NCBI GenBank assembly: GCA_003427395.1
Contig: BFEA01000033.1
Span: 1,348,756 to 1,387,998 of the forward strand
Length of the DNA stretch: 39,243 nt
DNA from: Chara braunii
Lineage: Eukaryota; Streptophyta; Charophyceae; Charales; Characeae
Direction of reading: 5' to 3'
A program made the translations under genes and the position numbers. Under the pieces are notes generated by a model, which saw nothing but the letters and a program-made list of their open reading frames with translations, was not told the DNA's origin and made no database searches. Positions 9,890-22,009 of this stretch are shown here, piece by piece (the first letter of the stretch is position 1; every line of letters begins with the position of its first letter).

Positions 9890-10645
9890 GTGGCCTGCGG
9901 CATTGTGGATTTGGTGGTGAAGGGCTCCAAATGCGCAGCAATGGTGGATACCGGAGCTGAGATGAATATCATTCGGGAGGTTGACGCACTTAGTTTTAGG
10001 TTGGAGATAGACCGCTCGGATTGTGGCATTTTACGTGGAGTCAACTGCAAGGCAGTGTTTTATGGGACAACCTCAAATGTACTTATCGAGGTTGGGAGAG
10101 TGGAAGTTAAGGCATGCTTCTTTGTCATGCCCGATATGGACCATGGCATCCTCCTGAGGAGGTCATTCCTGTGCAGGGCAAAAACGTTGATATTTAATAA
10201 ACACGACGGAACTTTGATCTTGATTATGTGTGATCCGGCATGTGGGAATTATGAAATAATCACTTGTCGGAACACTAGTCCACGAAGCATAAGGAACCGG
10301 TCCAATCTGGGCTCGTTTATAATCGAACAATCTGAGGATGAGCGTCGAAGACTCCTTATGGAGTCAGAGGAGGAACAAAGGGGTGAGGCGTTCTCCCTCA
10401 GTTTATTAGACGTAAACAAGGTCATGGATATAGTGGCCACACACGAGATAGCGGATCCGGGCGCCATTCAGGCGTTGAGGGAGCAAGTCCTGGAGTGTCC
10501 CCAGGCTGGGGAACTGGAGCTGGTCTATCGGCTTTCAGGCGGAAGGAGGGACCCTGCAATGATGCAAACACAAGCAGTAAGCCGATTTTTTTTAGGGGAC
10601 GGCTCAAGCAGGTTCCCAAAGGCGGTACAAGACGATAGAAAATAA
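9890..10645 (+). pseudogene. Element A aspartic protease
   Basis: This retropepsin-like protease would cut the Gag-Pol polyprotein. The active-site motif is AAMVDTGAEMNII, with DTG at 9947-9955. About 60 residues later comes a hydrophobic strand followed by HGILLRRSF, where the family usually has ILLGRP, so the second conserved Gly appears altered. The open frame continues about 150 residues past the protease core as an acidic spacer. There is no ATG at 9890; the frame just becomes open there, as expected for an internal polyprotein domain. The catalytic Asp is intact, but the flanking frames are disrupted. Confidence 0.75.
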
Positions 10646-10709
10646 GTGTCGCCCAGTTCCCGTCCTCGTCACGGAAGATGAGAAGGTTTATTACGAACGG
10701 GAACGAGGA

Positions 10710-11003
10710 TTGATACGGCGCATGAGGAAGCAAGCAGCGACGGCGCCGTGCAGTAGCAATGAAGAGAATGAGGAAAAATTGATAGTGGGAGAGCCGGAGT
10801 TCTTGCTACTCCGGGACAGGGCGCTGATGATAGAGTTGATGAAGAAAAAACATCTCGTCTGTGTGTTCGATAATGATCAGCGCGGGAGGTTGGACGTAGA
10901 TAAGATCCCCATGATCCGGATTCATACCGTGCCACATGAACCATGGAATTTGAGAGGGACACAATATCCCAATCATAACGAGGAGAAGAAGGTGGTGGAT
11001 TAA
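10710..11003 (+). pseudogene. Element A pre-RT segment
   Basis: A 97-residue open segment contains an acidic region followed by PMIRIHTVPHEPWNLRGTQY. It sits where gypsy polyproteins have the N-terminal extension of reverse transcriptase, ending in a stop where the frame EEKKVVD meets TAA. The fingers and most of the palm of RT should follow, but only a few dozen bases separate it from sequence that matches the later part of the palm. I infer an internal deletion of roughly 90-100 codons at about 11003-11050. Confidence 0.5.
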
Positions 11004-11039
11004 CTCAACGACAAGATACGTACGTGAGTACAACTAGTT

Positions 11040-12215
11040 TTCAGTCTACCAGCCAGACAAGCCAGTGACAACAATGCATATGCCTAGAGGACTGATCCAT
11101 ATGAATGTGGCTCCGTAAGGGTGGACTAATGCGGTGACGATGGTTTAACGACATATGATTCGAGTCATGCAGTCAGTCAGCCTGCATATCACTCAACCGC
11201 ATATCGACAACTTGGTGGTAAAGGGGCCGAGAGAGAAGGAGAGCGACGAAGTCTTACTAGCAGTAAGGCGCTTTGCATGAAAGCACGTCCAAGATCTTGA
11301 TAAAGTCCCGAGCTTGCTTGAGGAGCACAATCTCACGGCAAGTGGAACCAAATCCAGACACTTCATGATGGAGGTTACCATCCTAGGGTTCGTCTGTAAT
11401 GAGAAGGGTCGTCGGTCGGGCGTAAGAAAGACGGACAAGATTACCGAATGACCAGTATCATTCCATTCGATAACTGATGTTAGAAGTTTCCTCGGCACCT
11501 GTGGGTTTTGGAAAACCTTCGTCAAGAATTTTGCCTCCACGACCGAGCACTTGAGAAAGTTAGTTCGTCAGGACCAGGAGTGGGTCTGGTGTGAGGAGCA
11601 AGAGAATGCGGTGGCTAGGATAAAAGAGGAGTTTCAAGAAGGAGGGTTAGTATTGGGAGCACCGGACTATGATGCCACCGAAATAAGGTCATTTGTAGTT
11701 GAAATGGATATTGGGCTGACTGCTTTGGGAGGAGTTTTGATTCAGGAAGATATTTAAGGAAAGGAGAGACCACTGAGATTTTAGAGCTGAACTTTGAACA
11801 CAACTGAGACAAATTACTCTCAGTTTAAGAAGGAGACACTAGCTGTCTTTCAGTGCCTCAGGATCTTTAGGAATTATATCTTTGGCAGGAGGTTCATATT
11901 AAGAGTGGACCCAACCGCGCTCGCTATTCGTTGAGGAATTACGTTTCATCGGATCCTGCGGTAGCTAGATGGTTGACTTACATTTGAATGTTTAACTTTG
12001 AGTTAGAAAGGATCACTGGAAACAAGAATAGAGCGGATGGGTTAAGCCGCATCGACTGGGACCGGCACAAGGAGAAGACAGTAGAGACTACACATCCAGT
12101 TGATGGGTTCCTGGATCAAGAGAAAAACACCCGTCTTCACATAAATGAATGGTATTTGCGAGTGTCGAATTGCGTTGGTCATCCCATCTGGATTGCACCC
12201 AAGGGGTATGAATAG
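11040..12215 (+). pseudogene. Element A reverse transcriptase-RNase H, truncated and dead
   Basis: From about 11063 one frame reads through the RT palm with stops at 11116, 11146, 11278 and 11449, all compatible with Gln, Arg or Trp codons changed by C-to-T or G-to-A. The catalytic box, normally YIDD or YVDD, is HIDN at 11200-11211, so the second catalytic Asp is lost. The connection domain (VRSFLGTCGFWKTFVKNF) follows. RNase H begins at about 11690 (VEMDIGLTALGGVLIQ) and continues as TNYSQFKKETLAVFQ after a stop at 11755. Its end carries the NKNRADGLSR motif (12020-12047) after a further TGA at 11985 in place of Trp. The fingers domain is missing. Confidence 0.75.
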
Positions 12216-12446
12216 AAGGCAGAGCTGATGCTCAAGCCTTTTAAAGAAGAGGACCCATGAGGCCGGAAAAATGCGCAATGGATGATGAAGTTGGCACTAG
12301 CGGGCACGCATAGTCTGGTAAAGGAGGTGAGAACGATAAAGGAAGGGTCAGGGCCAGATCAGGTAGAGAAGCACGAGGAATTGATGGGAGGGATGTACCT
12401 CCTCCTCAATACACTTCTGTAGGGAAACTTTGATCACATAAACTCG

Positions 12447-13410
12447 TTGAATCCAGATGAGAATGAAGATGTGGTGTCTGGAAGGCAGGATGACGAGTTT
12501 GAAGAAGGGGAGATTAAAGAGGCATTCCGTGCAGAAGAGTATGAGGGAATCTACTTGGAGTTGGGGCTTTTCCTATCGTATGAGATGCAGGATAGGGATG
12601 CAAGCGAAAGGGCTCAAAAGATGAGACATCTCTATTTGGTGAGAGATTATCATCTTTTTGTAAAAAGGCAAGTGGGATACCCCATGAAGGTTGTGTGTGG
12701 TAGGAATCGTCAGATTGATATTATAGTTGCGCTTCATGATGGCATTGCGGAGGCCCACCAGGGAGTTAGTGCCACGTATGCCAAGATAAGCGAGCTATAC
12801 TATTGAGCTGGAATGATGGAGATGGTCAATAGGTTTTGTCGTTCGTGCGTACCTTGTCAAGAATGGTCTCCTCAGAGGCCAAGAGAGCCGCTGCATCCAA
12901 GGTTAGAAAGGGAATTGGGGGCCGTGGTACATCTCGACTTGCTCTTCATGCTGATTGGAGATCATGGCTACAATTATATCTTCGATGCGAGGGACAACAT
13001 TTCTGGTTTTGTAGATGGATGAACCATTTGTACAAAGACCGGTTCGGTTTGGTAAGTTGCATCGACGAGTACTACCTTCGTTATCCCTTTGTCAGAGAGT
13101 TCGTGATGGATAGAGGGTCGGGGTTTACCTGCAAGGAGGTGCAGGAGTTATTGTCAAGATAAGGCGTGGTAGCCAATTAGACCACGGTCGTGCATCCCCA
13201 AACGAATGCTCCAATTGAAAGAGGGCACAGCACCATCACGAATTTTCTGGCTAAGTGGACTGAAGGTATGCCTAATCAGTGGCCAAAATACCTGAGGGCG
13301 GCATTTTTCGTCGAGAATATTACGGTAAAGAAGACCACTAAGTACGCGCCAACCACGCTATGGTACGAGAGACACGCCATCTTCCCAATTGAGAGTTTCC
13401 TGAAGACCTG
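12447..13410 (+). pseudogene. Element A integrase, 3'-truncated
   Basis: The HHCC zinc-binding N-terminus is visible (two His around ALHDGIAEAHQG, then CRSCVPCQEW). The DDE core has Asp at 12936-12938 (HLDLLF), Asp at 13109-13111 (MDRGSGF) and Glu at 13217-13219 (NAPIERGH), with exactly 35 residues between the second Asp and Glu. Stops occur at 12804 (TGA for Trp) and twice between the second Asp and Glu (13160-13180), and there is a frame change near 13020. After PIESFLKTW (about 13410) the sequence no longer resembles integrase. No GPY/F module or 3' LTR follows, so the element is cut off here. Confidence 0.8.
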
Positions 13411-16400
13411 GATCCTCGCACTGGTACCACATAGCAAAGTGACCGTAGACAAGTCTGTGAGCGACGTACTCGGCAGAGCATGAGGGCACCCTTTATCGGT
13501 CCGCTACTGTACGAACCTCGTCCCAATCTATCACCCTTTCCTCTGGATCATGGGAGCTCGCATAAGCATCAACAACGTTGACCATATTCATGAGTCCTTG
13601 ACTGTGGGGCAAAAATCTTTAATCAAGGTAGAGGTCATAATATTAACTTGCACGTATATCTCGCGTATCCCCATTCTCGCGTCCTCAAAGCGGCTTCTGT
13701 TGCGGCCTCTACCCTTGTCTGTCCCCCAAAACACCTTTCTACCAGGAACTCAGGCAGGACGACTGGCAACGAGTTAAAGGAAGTATAAACTTTTCGGCAC
13801 GCTTTACCTCTATACGACTCTCAACCCGTTCCTCTCTTTCATGGACCCTGCCTCTCGCCCACTTTGCTGGAATTCCCTCAGCTATCCTCAAAGGCCTTGC
13901 GAGCAGGCTTTCATGTCTAAGTGCCAACTCAATCCCGTGCATATCCCAAAACGAGGAAGATGCGTACAGGGTTACCCTGACAATCTCACAATCCCGATCA
14001 TCATCGAAACCAGACTCGATCCAGATGAAGATACCCCTGTCTATCGCCATGCCCTACCAGGAAGAGATATATTTTCTTTCCTTGACTCGCCTTGACAATG
14101 ATATATCAAATTCATCTTCCTTTCTAACGGGCAAGGTCACATTGGGAGTTTCCTTAGCGTAAGGCATCCTGTGTTGCCTTCGCTCTGTCTGGGTTCTGCC
14201 CATCAAAGAAAATGTCCAGCATACACCTTCCGTTACCATAATGACAATCATATTTTTACACTTCCTACTCTGGAAGCCTTGGCTCCACGCTATCCTTTAC
14301 TAAAAATTCATCATTTCCAGTGTTTACGACCACCCAGCTTAGGGAGAATAATAATGCTAATATATCATGGTAGTAGTACGTTCACAGATATCAAAATTCA
14401 TATGAATACTTGCGCATGAAAAACGATATATTACCTTAGTAACTTACATCAGAAATACTCATAAAAACAAATACATCATTCTCAAGCTAGTCAGTTACCC
14501 AAATCATATACAAATATATCATAATGGTAAACTTATACCAACAGGCATATCATATAATAGATACGTTATGAACAAAGATGAGGTCGCCAACAATTAATAC
14601 TCCCTAACATAATACTAACAAGAATATCACACTTTACTCCCCAACTTTGAAAGAAGTACACTGTGTCAAGGGGCAGTGTAATCCTTTTTGGAAATGATAG
14701 TATCTTAAATCCCTGAGCCCCGCTTAAAGATCAAGCCGCACTGCTTCTCCCTCCGATCGTAGCACTCGTTCCTTGCAGACCCTCGTCAACAAAGTAAACA
14801 ACCGCACCATACATGCTTCAGGATGCCCTACTTCGTCCTGTGATGATGAACCCATTTGACACAAAAATAGTTAGAGATTCACCCCCTATCTTTTAGCGGC
14901 GCGTAGTAGTTGCTTCCCTTATAGACCATGGTCTGACAAGGCTCAAGTACTTTCCTCTTTTTCAGTAGTAATGTAGTAATCTTATCAAAGGGGATACAAC
15001 CACAACATCCCTCAATGGACCACAAATAGAGTTTCGGCGTGGGTCTCACTACTACGCACAAAACAAAATCATAACTTCTTCAAAGTCATCTCTCAGGGGA
15101 AACAATAACATAGGATTGCAATCTTCCTTGGGGTAAACTCTCACACACTGACCATTCCATGAGAAGAAACTCAAGGAAGCGGTCACTCCATTCACTTACG
15201 AATCCGCATCAGACGTGGATTCTGCACAACCTCTACCCCTCTTTGAAGAGCAATCCAAATGCACAGACTTAACAGACAACCATAAGTCGGTAATCGGACT
15301 TGAGACGCTCATACAAATCCTAACAGACTGATAAGTTCAAATACATACCTCAGATAAGTAGCCCATGCAAAATATTTTTCATAAGGATAACCATTTTGAC
15401 AATATAACATCAAACACATAGTCTCACATAATCAGACACTATGCGGGTTTAGTACTCACATTAGATCTGACATATATGGATGAGTTCAATCATATACCTC
15501 AAGAGATGCCCTTAGAAAGATAGTCTCAAGTCTTTAGCCTCAACTCACAGATTCAAGTGGATGGTCCAGTCCTCAAAAGGTTCAAGTGAAGGTCTAGCAT
15601 TACCTACATCTCATTGCCCTATCAAATGTAAGTAGTCTAAGTGTTAGCCCCTTCACCATTATCCCGACTGCCCCTAGGATCAGATATCTCTTTCGCGGAG
15701 AAGGTACTATGCAGACCTACTACGTCTCGTGGTCTTTTCTAGTGAGGTCATAACAAGGTGTTTCCTGCACATATCTACCGCCTTATACGTCTAGTTCAAA
15801 CATATCACGCAAGGCATCCCTCATATTTCCTTGGCTACATAAATCAAACAATTGCTTAAAACCCAGACTAAAGGATCCCAATTCATGCTCCCAAAGGCTT
15901 TCAGCATCCTTAGCCTAACTTTCCTCGAAGTCCTTCGATGACTTTTAGCATAATAGGTTCCCTTACTTATCCTCGGCCTCATTCTAGCACCAAAAATACC
16001 AAGTTGCTCTCATGATCACTCAGATAACTCTTTTGGCCATGATGGGTACCTTATAGAGCCAACTCCTATAACAATCATACCCTGTCACGTTAGCATTACC
16101 TCATCTTACCTTAAGCATATCAATCATGCAAAGCATCGTCCAAACCAGTCAACTATATGGGTCAGAAGGGCACTTGCTCCGACTACCATCCTACTCGTCA
16201 AAGTACATGAGTGCATAGTCCAAACGCTTATACCTTTTGCATCATCCTTACTGCACTAGCCAAAACCAACTCGCACAGTCAACCCTCACTCGCTCTTTAT
16301 CCAGCACCATCAATCGATTAACCATAACAGTCCAAAAAAAACTTCTCATTTTCTCTATTTTTCACATTCTCATACGCGGATGTCGTTCCACCAGGGACAA

Positions 16401-16416
16401 CGGCAGACAACCGTTT
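13411..16416. other. Interior between element A end and inverted primer site; no recognised gene
   Basis: This 3.0-kb stretch separates the truncated integrase of A from the minus-strand tRNA-Asp primer site. Apart from the 14251-13739 minus-strand ORF pair it has only short ORFs in AT-rich DNA full of stops. If the right-hand unit is a separate element, this is its leader and interior read on the minus strand. I found no gag, protease or polymerase motif in it on either strand. Confidence 0.5.
13739..14251 (-). pseudogene. Unrecognised minus-strand ORF, one in-frame TAG
   Basis: Two ORFs (14251-14054 and 14050-13739) lie in the same frame, separated by a single TAG at 14054-14056, together about 170 codons. 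The product would be highly charged, with many Arg and Glu, a DDDRDCE run and a helical ELALRHESLLARPLRIAEG segment. I do not recognise a domain. It has the same orientation as the inverted LTR and lies about 2.2 kb inside its primer site, so it could be an element-encoded ORF. Ogre/Tat elements can carry an extra ORF before gag. It may also be chance. Confidence 0.3.
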
Positions 16417-16434
16417 TCCCCGACAACGGCGCCA
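16417..16434 (-). promoter_or_regulatory. tRNA-Asp primer binding site, inverted copy
   Basis: Read on the minus strand this is TGGCGCCGTTGTCGGGGA, complementary to the tRNA-Asp(GUC) 3' end with one mismatch. It is two bases from the edge of the inverted LTR (TG at 16437-16438 on the + strand, i.e. CA on the minus). It points inward, towards element A's own primer site 9.3 kb away. Confidence 0.9.
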
Positions 16435-16784
16435 CCTGACAAGCGCTTCGGTCCCTCGCCGCATAGGGCGGGACCTTCCCGGCCCCGTCACGCAGGAGTT
16501 GGACTAATCCTCGTTTACACATGGAGCTTCCGCAAACCGCTCCGGCCGAGTGCGCCAGCCATACCTCTCGCGAGCCCCTACGACAGAATAGGGTCAACGA
16601 GAGGCACGACTTACCTCCACCTTACGGGAGTTGTCACCTCCATTCGGTGGGCGTATCACCGTCGAGCTACCAGCCCACAGTACCGAAGCTAATCAGCTTC
16701 AATCGCAGTGTTGGACCAACCAAGAGTGTTTCTTGTTCGTTGTAGCATAGGGGGTACAAGCGGTCCTACGACTCCGAGAGATGG

Positions 16785-17665
16785 TTAACGGGTGCATATA
16801 TTTTCAGGTTTCCTTTCCAGGCAGTTCAACCACTTTAGGTTACTACACCACTTTCAGATTGTGTGTGGATCTATACATGGGGTTGTCTGAAACTGCCTTC
16901 AGGCAGTTCAGCCACTTTAGGTTGATACACCACTTTCAGATTGTCTACAGATCCATTGCAAATGGTGGGATGGGGGTACCTGAAACCCCTTTCAGAAGCT
17001 TCAGCCACTTCAGCGGTTTCAGGTCCCCACCTGAAATTCCTGAAATGACCTGAAGTAACTGAAGCTTCTGAAAGGGGTTTCAGGTAAACCCATCAAACCN
17101 NNNNNNNNNNNNNNNNNNNNNNNNNNNNNNNNNNCCATTTGGATGGGGGTACCTGAAACCCCTTTCAGAAACTTCAACCACTTCAGCGGTTTCAGGTCCC
17201 CACCTGAAATTCCTGAAATGACCTGAAGTGTCTGAAGTTTCTGAAAAGGGTTTCGGGTACCCCCATCCAACCATTTGGATGGGGGTCATTTGGATGGGGG
17301 TACCTGAAACCCCTTTCAGAAGCTTCAACCACTTCAGCGGTTTCAGGTCCCCACCTGATATTCCTGAAATGATCTGAAGTGGCTGAAGCTTCTGAAATGG
17401 GTTTTAGGTACCCCCATCTAATCATTTGGATGGGGGTACCTGAAACCCCATTCAGAAGCTTCAGCCACTTCAGCGGTTTCAGGTCCCCACCCGAAATTCC
17501 TGAAATGACCTGAACTGGCTGAAAAAACAGGCAGGAAAAAAAATATATATATATAAAACTTGTCCCTCAAACCACCCGAAACTTCTGAAATGACTTGAAG
17601 TGTCTTCAAGCCATTTCAGCGGTTTCAAGCCACTTCAAAATCTTTCATTCTGAAATTTCAGATAG
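16785..17665. repeat. Tandem foldback satellite inserted in the right LTR
   Basis: Units of about 140 bp at 16969-17099, 17137-17280, 17287-17422 and 17423-17520 (short) are each an imperfect palindrome. The 5' half runs GGGGGTACCTGAAACCCC, then TTCAGAAGCTTCAGCCACTTCAG. The 3' half is its reverse complement, ending in CAGGTACCCCCATCC. Looser copies lie at 16800-16960 and 17560-17660. The left LTR has nothing here: TACCCCTTATGC (6799) follows directly on the preceding LTR sequence. The insertion ends share a loose inverted similarity (GGTTAA near 16784; TTAACC near 17669). A run of 35 N interrupts the first unit. Minus-strand ORFs through this area are read-through of the repeat. Confidence 0.8.
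17100..17134. other. Assembly gap (35 N)
   Basis: A run of N falls inside the tandem foldback satellite, where short reads cannot be placed uniquely. The true number of units may differ from that shown. Confidence 0.95.
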
Positions 17666-18061
17666 TCATTAACCGCGAGTGACGACTCCAACGAACCCGC
17701 ACGAGAACCGACGTACTGGGGGGCTGAAGTGCTAAGCGCGATTCGTGGTGGGTTGACTAGGACGTATCTTACCTACCACGCGTGCACCACACTTACAACC
17801 ACAAAATTTAAAACACACACACACACAAAACGACACAACACAAAATAACACAAACAATCATAGTCCCTTCAGTAGTCATTTCATAACCTTCCGACATGGA
17901 AATCGGATAGGCGACTCATGCGAAACTTAATATAAAAAACACGCGGACGAATGACTAACTCATATTGACTCGCAATGCAAGTATTCGCAAACAGTCGCAA
18001 TGATGGCGTATTATGTAGTGCTCATAATCATGCGGTCCCTCGTAGTGTCGAGGGCCACATT

Positions 18062-18077
18062 CGACACTCAAGTGTCG
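18062..18077. promoter_or_regulatory. 16-bp palindrome, right LTR
   Basis: CGACACTCAAGTGTCG is the collinear counterpart of the palindrome at 6385-6400, with both members of the outermost base pair changed so that the symmetry is retained. Confidence 0.55.
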
Positions 18078-18822
18078 GCTGACACACACTTTGAGGGGTT
18101 AATCTCTCGACGTTAGACAACCGCCAAGTGCACTTGAGAACCACGCCCTCTTCTACATCCTGCTGAGAGTGGGTGGTACACATGTTCATACCTGTGGTGA
18201 CAATCGTCTCTTATTGCCCCGGACACCAGCTCCATCATCTAAGGCCTGAAGAGAAATGAAGGGGGTTGACTTTGAAGGCTGCCACGAACTAAAACATCCA
18301 ACTATAAATACTTTAAAAATCAAAAGATAAAAGGGGATCTCCCTTTTCTCTCAACGCATAATTTGTTTAACCCTGATGCACGCTTACAATAGGTTGCGCG
18401 AACACTCAAGGCACATGTATGTCCATATACAATAAAGGTTCATAAATACGAGACGATCACTTCTCACAATCACAGTGGGATTCTCATCAACCATATATAT
18501 GTGATCGCAGTCAATCAAATCCAGAGTCCGAGCCACAAACATACCTGCAACCACATCAAAGAATCGACAAAAAAAATCAACGCACTACACAAGGGCAACT
18601 TCAACCATTTTATGCGCTCATACCCCTCGCTTTAGTCATGCAAGGCTCACTCTTGTGCAACTCCTCAAAATAAAATACTCAGTACTTTTGTTAAATGACC
18701 ACTCAATAAAGTCCGGGTAAAAACACAACGAAATAATTCAAACCACAGGGTTTAAGCCTTTAGGTTGAGTGACATGGAATGGATCGGGGTCGAATCGTAA
18801 ACCGGAGAATCGGCAACCAACT

Positions 18823-18839
18823 TGTTATCAGTGATAACA
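18823..18839. promoter_or_regulatory. 17-bp palindrome, right LTR
   Basis: TGTTATCAGTGATAACA is the counterpart of the palindrome at 5617-5635. The arms are conserved and the centre base differs. Confidence 0.55.
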
Positions 18840-19133
18840 GAAGATGATCCTTGTAGATTCAAGTTGAATTTAACCAAAATCCTGAATGAAACGATCATTA
18901 GGACCTGTAACACAAGACAAGCCAATCCCCATGCTAAATCTATAAGTCTAGGGAGAATAATCTTCATGTCACGATCTCACTCAGAATCTTCCTAATTAAC
19001 TAAACTTGAATCTACCCCTGAGCAAGTGCCCAAAGAAAGGTAGACCATGGCAGAATCTCCTCTATACAGAGTGAATCGCCAAAATCATCACCTGTCAAAA
19101 TATAATCTATCTCCTCTAAACTAAGAAAATTTC

Positions 19134-19610
19134 GGCAGCGCTTCCCGTAGAAAAAGTACCTTATCAGAATTCATACTAGCCTGGATATAAAAATTAGAAT
19201 AATCTCAAACTTTGGAAAGTCAAATTTTGTCTAACTTTCTGAATTAGCAACAGTGTGGGCAACATCCCCTTTAAAAAAGAAGACTTCCCAGATTTATACT
19301 AAGTCGGATACGAACTCAAAGGCGAAACTTGAGTTCACATACGACAAAATTCAACTAACTCCTTAGATTTATAGAAATTTTGGCAGCAATCCCTTTAGTA
19401 TTATTTCAAAACTTATACAAAGTTAAGTTGTGAATCTTAAAAAATAACTTTGACTTTTCAAGGTCCAATTTTGTTTAACTCCTTGAATTAGAAAATGAAG
19501 ACTTTCGATTTTTACTAAGCCATATATAAAAATTTAGACAAACTGAACTTTGAAAAGTCAAAACTTGACAAACTCCTTTAATTTGCAAAAATTTCGGCAG
19601 CGCTTCCTCT
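19134..19610 (-). repeat. ~120-bp LTR repeats, inverted copy
   Basis: The complement of the GCTGCCGAAATTT core occurs at 19134, 19258 (variant), 19382 and 19596, with one position in the register degraded. It corresponds to the block at 4815-5330. The outermost copies retain AAATTTCGGCAGCGCTTCC best. Confidence 0.75.
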
Positions 19611-19943
19611 CCAGAAAGTGACTTATAAAAATTTATACAAAGTCAAGTGTATAAAAAATAATCCCATAAATGTGATAATCAAACTAAGTAAAACAAACTT
19701 AACTAAAAAAATGCAGAAATTTAAACTAACTCACATGACTCTAGTACGTAGCGATCTTATAAAGCAACTACCTATCAAAATGAAACTCAAACTAAATAGT
19801 GATCTCACTCAACCACATGCAGGATCAAACCACAAAGATAAGCACTTTCACCAACCCAAAATTAATCTTATCAAATAATAGTTCGTAGTCTTTCAATGAT
19901 TTATCCCTTTATACCCAACTTACATAAGGCGTAAAGATAGACC

Positions 19944-20652
19944 ACCCAAATTTATGGAACAATGTCTAGCTCAGTCATTGAGTATACACAAACACAGTGC
20001 ACAACTATTTTTCTCTTCCTTAGGCATATGACTAAGTTGTCCATCCCAGTCGCCCTTAACTGTTTGAGTATCCAAGTTATATATAATTATCTACACTTAA
20101 CCTTTTAAGGTAGCATAAGACTGAACCGATCATCGCAGCTCGAGGTTCAGCCTGCCCTTTCTTACCACAAATTTACTCTTAATTGGTACTCTCTTAAGTT
20201 TGTGATAAACTATAGCTAGACCACCCAAGCTTATGGGACAATGTCTGACTAGCCTGTTCATAGATAAAGTAGCAGTAAACTATAGCCAAATTGTAACATT
20301 TTGGTTCCCGCATGTGCGGTGCATTGGACCAAGACCACCCAAAATTATAGAACATGTCTGGTCCTCTGACCGATTTATTCTCTTAACGGTAAAGCAGGAA
20401 GACGTTGATTCACCCAAACTTATGGAACATGCTCAGACCCCCTCGTTTAAAACCAAAAGAAATTGAGAAAACCCAAAATAAGCAAGGCAACCAAGTCACC
20501 TAAACTTATGCGACAATGCTTCGTCCCAAAAACACCAACCACAGACAACCCTCGCAAGTCAGAGCAGCCAGACTACCCAAACTTATGGAACATGTCTGGT
20601 TCTCCAAGCAACTCAAAAATAAACATAGCACTAAGCCTCCCAAAATATATGG
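19944..20652 (-). repeat. Seven-copy motif array, inverted copy
   Basis: The complement CCACCCAAACTTATGGAACATG recurs at about 19944, 20224, 20338, 20413, 20499, 20576 and 20639. The order and spacing mirror the array at 3798-4487. ORFs on both strands at 20233-20900 run through it and are not genes. Confidence 0.9.
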
Positions 20653-21229
20653 AGACTTGTCCAGCGTTTGATGAACCCAGTCTGATCCAAGCGATACTGC
20701 CCTCCTCCCATCCTTTCCCCATATGTAATCCCACAATTTGTTTTCAGTCAGACAACAAAACTGAAACTGACAATACACATGCATTCCTTTACTTATGTCT
20801 GAGTCATGTCCCAAAAGTCAAATCGAAAGTAAAAATAAATGGTGCACACAATATACTCAGTCAAAACATAACAAGAAATATAGATAGGGGTTATAACTAG
20901 GTTTATAGAAGGGAAAACGAAACCTTTACCTCCCAGTTCCCTGCCTCCACAACTCCTCCTGAGTTCCGGCAGAGCTCCCGCAATCGGTCGGCAGACTCCC
21001 CACATAGTTTTGCTTCAGTCCTACGGGTTGCAATCCCGCTTGCCGCCTTCATGTCTAAACAAGATTAGACTTAGACTGAGAAGGGCAGAAGTAAGGGGTT
21101 TCAGACTCTCGAGATACAAGAGTGGGACTGACTCAACTCCCATGAGAGGGCCTTGTAATCTTTATACGCATGAGGGCCCCACAATGATGGTCAGGCCGTA
21201 ACAAAGATAGTCAAATCGAGGCCAAAATC

Positions 21230-21947
21230 AGTGTAGCTAGCACTCTGACAATCCTTCACTTGGCAACAATAAACGCTCTTGCAGAAACTCATCCTATCCC
21301 CTCTAACCGATGTACACCTCCTTCTAACTGAGTTATAATCCCTTAGATTCGATACCAGAATAGCGCACATGCTCGTACTCCATTCGAAAACAACAGGCTC
21401 AATCGAAGGTCATATGCACAATACCTAAGGCGGCTACTTAACCAAACCTAGCAGAAAGTGCATCAAGGCACAGCAACGAGGCGAGCTCACGACAATCTGC
21501 ACAGTCGGACCAGTAGCAACACAGTAGTCTCTATGGGCGATGAAATTCAGTAGATTCGGCATTCAGCAGCAGTAGCTTGGCCAAAAGCAACTCTTCTTGG
21601 TTGTGCAAGCGGTAACTTTTCACCGTTAAAGATAGTTAGCAATATACCGTAGTAAACAGGCACAGCACGATCGTAAATACTCGGCCAACCCAACCCTTAA
21701 CCAGTCGTAAACACAGTAGTATCGGTGATCCTTGACAACGACAACCCTTAGGCTCAATACTTCATTCGATGATAACTGCAGTCATGAGGCAAGGATCATA
21801 GCAGCCAGAATCTTTGTTGTCAATGGATCTAACCAAACAAATCACTCCACCAACTAAAAGGCGGATCTAAACGCAGGTTGGCATCTTAGCCCGACTTTCA
21901 GTTCATCCCACATCGCCAGTTCTACCAGTTGTCCCCGTATGTTTTTT

Positions 21948-22009
<62 letters not shown>

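Noticed and set aside
17019-17609. Minus-strand ORFs with repeated GFRYPHPN-type protein
   Set aside because: These are translations of the non-coding foldback satellite and the N run; no independent coding signal.
20233-20900. ORFs across the inverted motif array
   Set aside because: They span LTR repeat copies shared with the left LTR, where the frame is not conserved.
21941-22006. CT microsatellite as a polypurine tract of an element
   Set aside because: It is a simple dinucleotide run inside the LTR, not next to an LTR 5' end.
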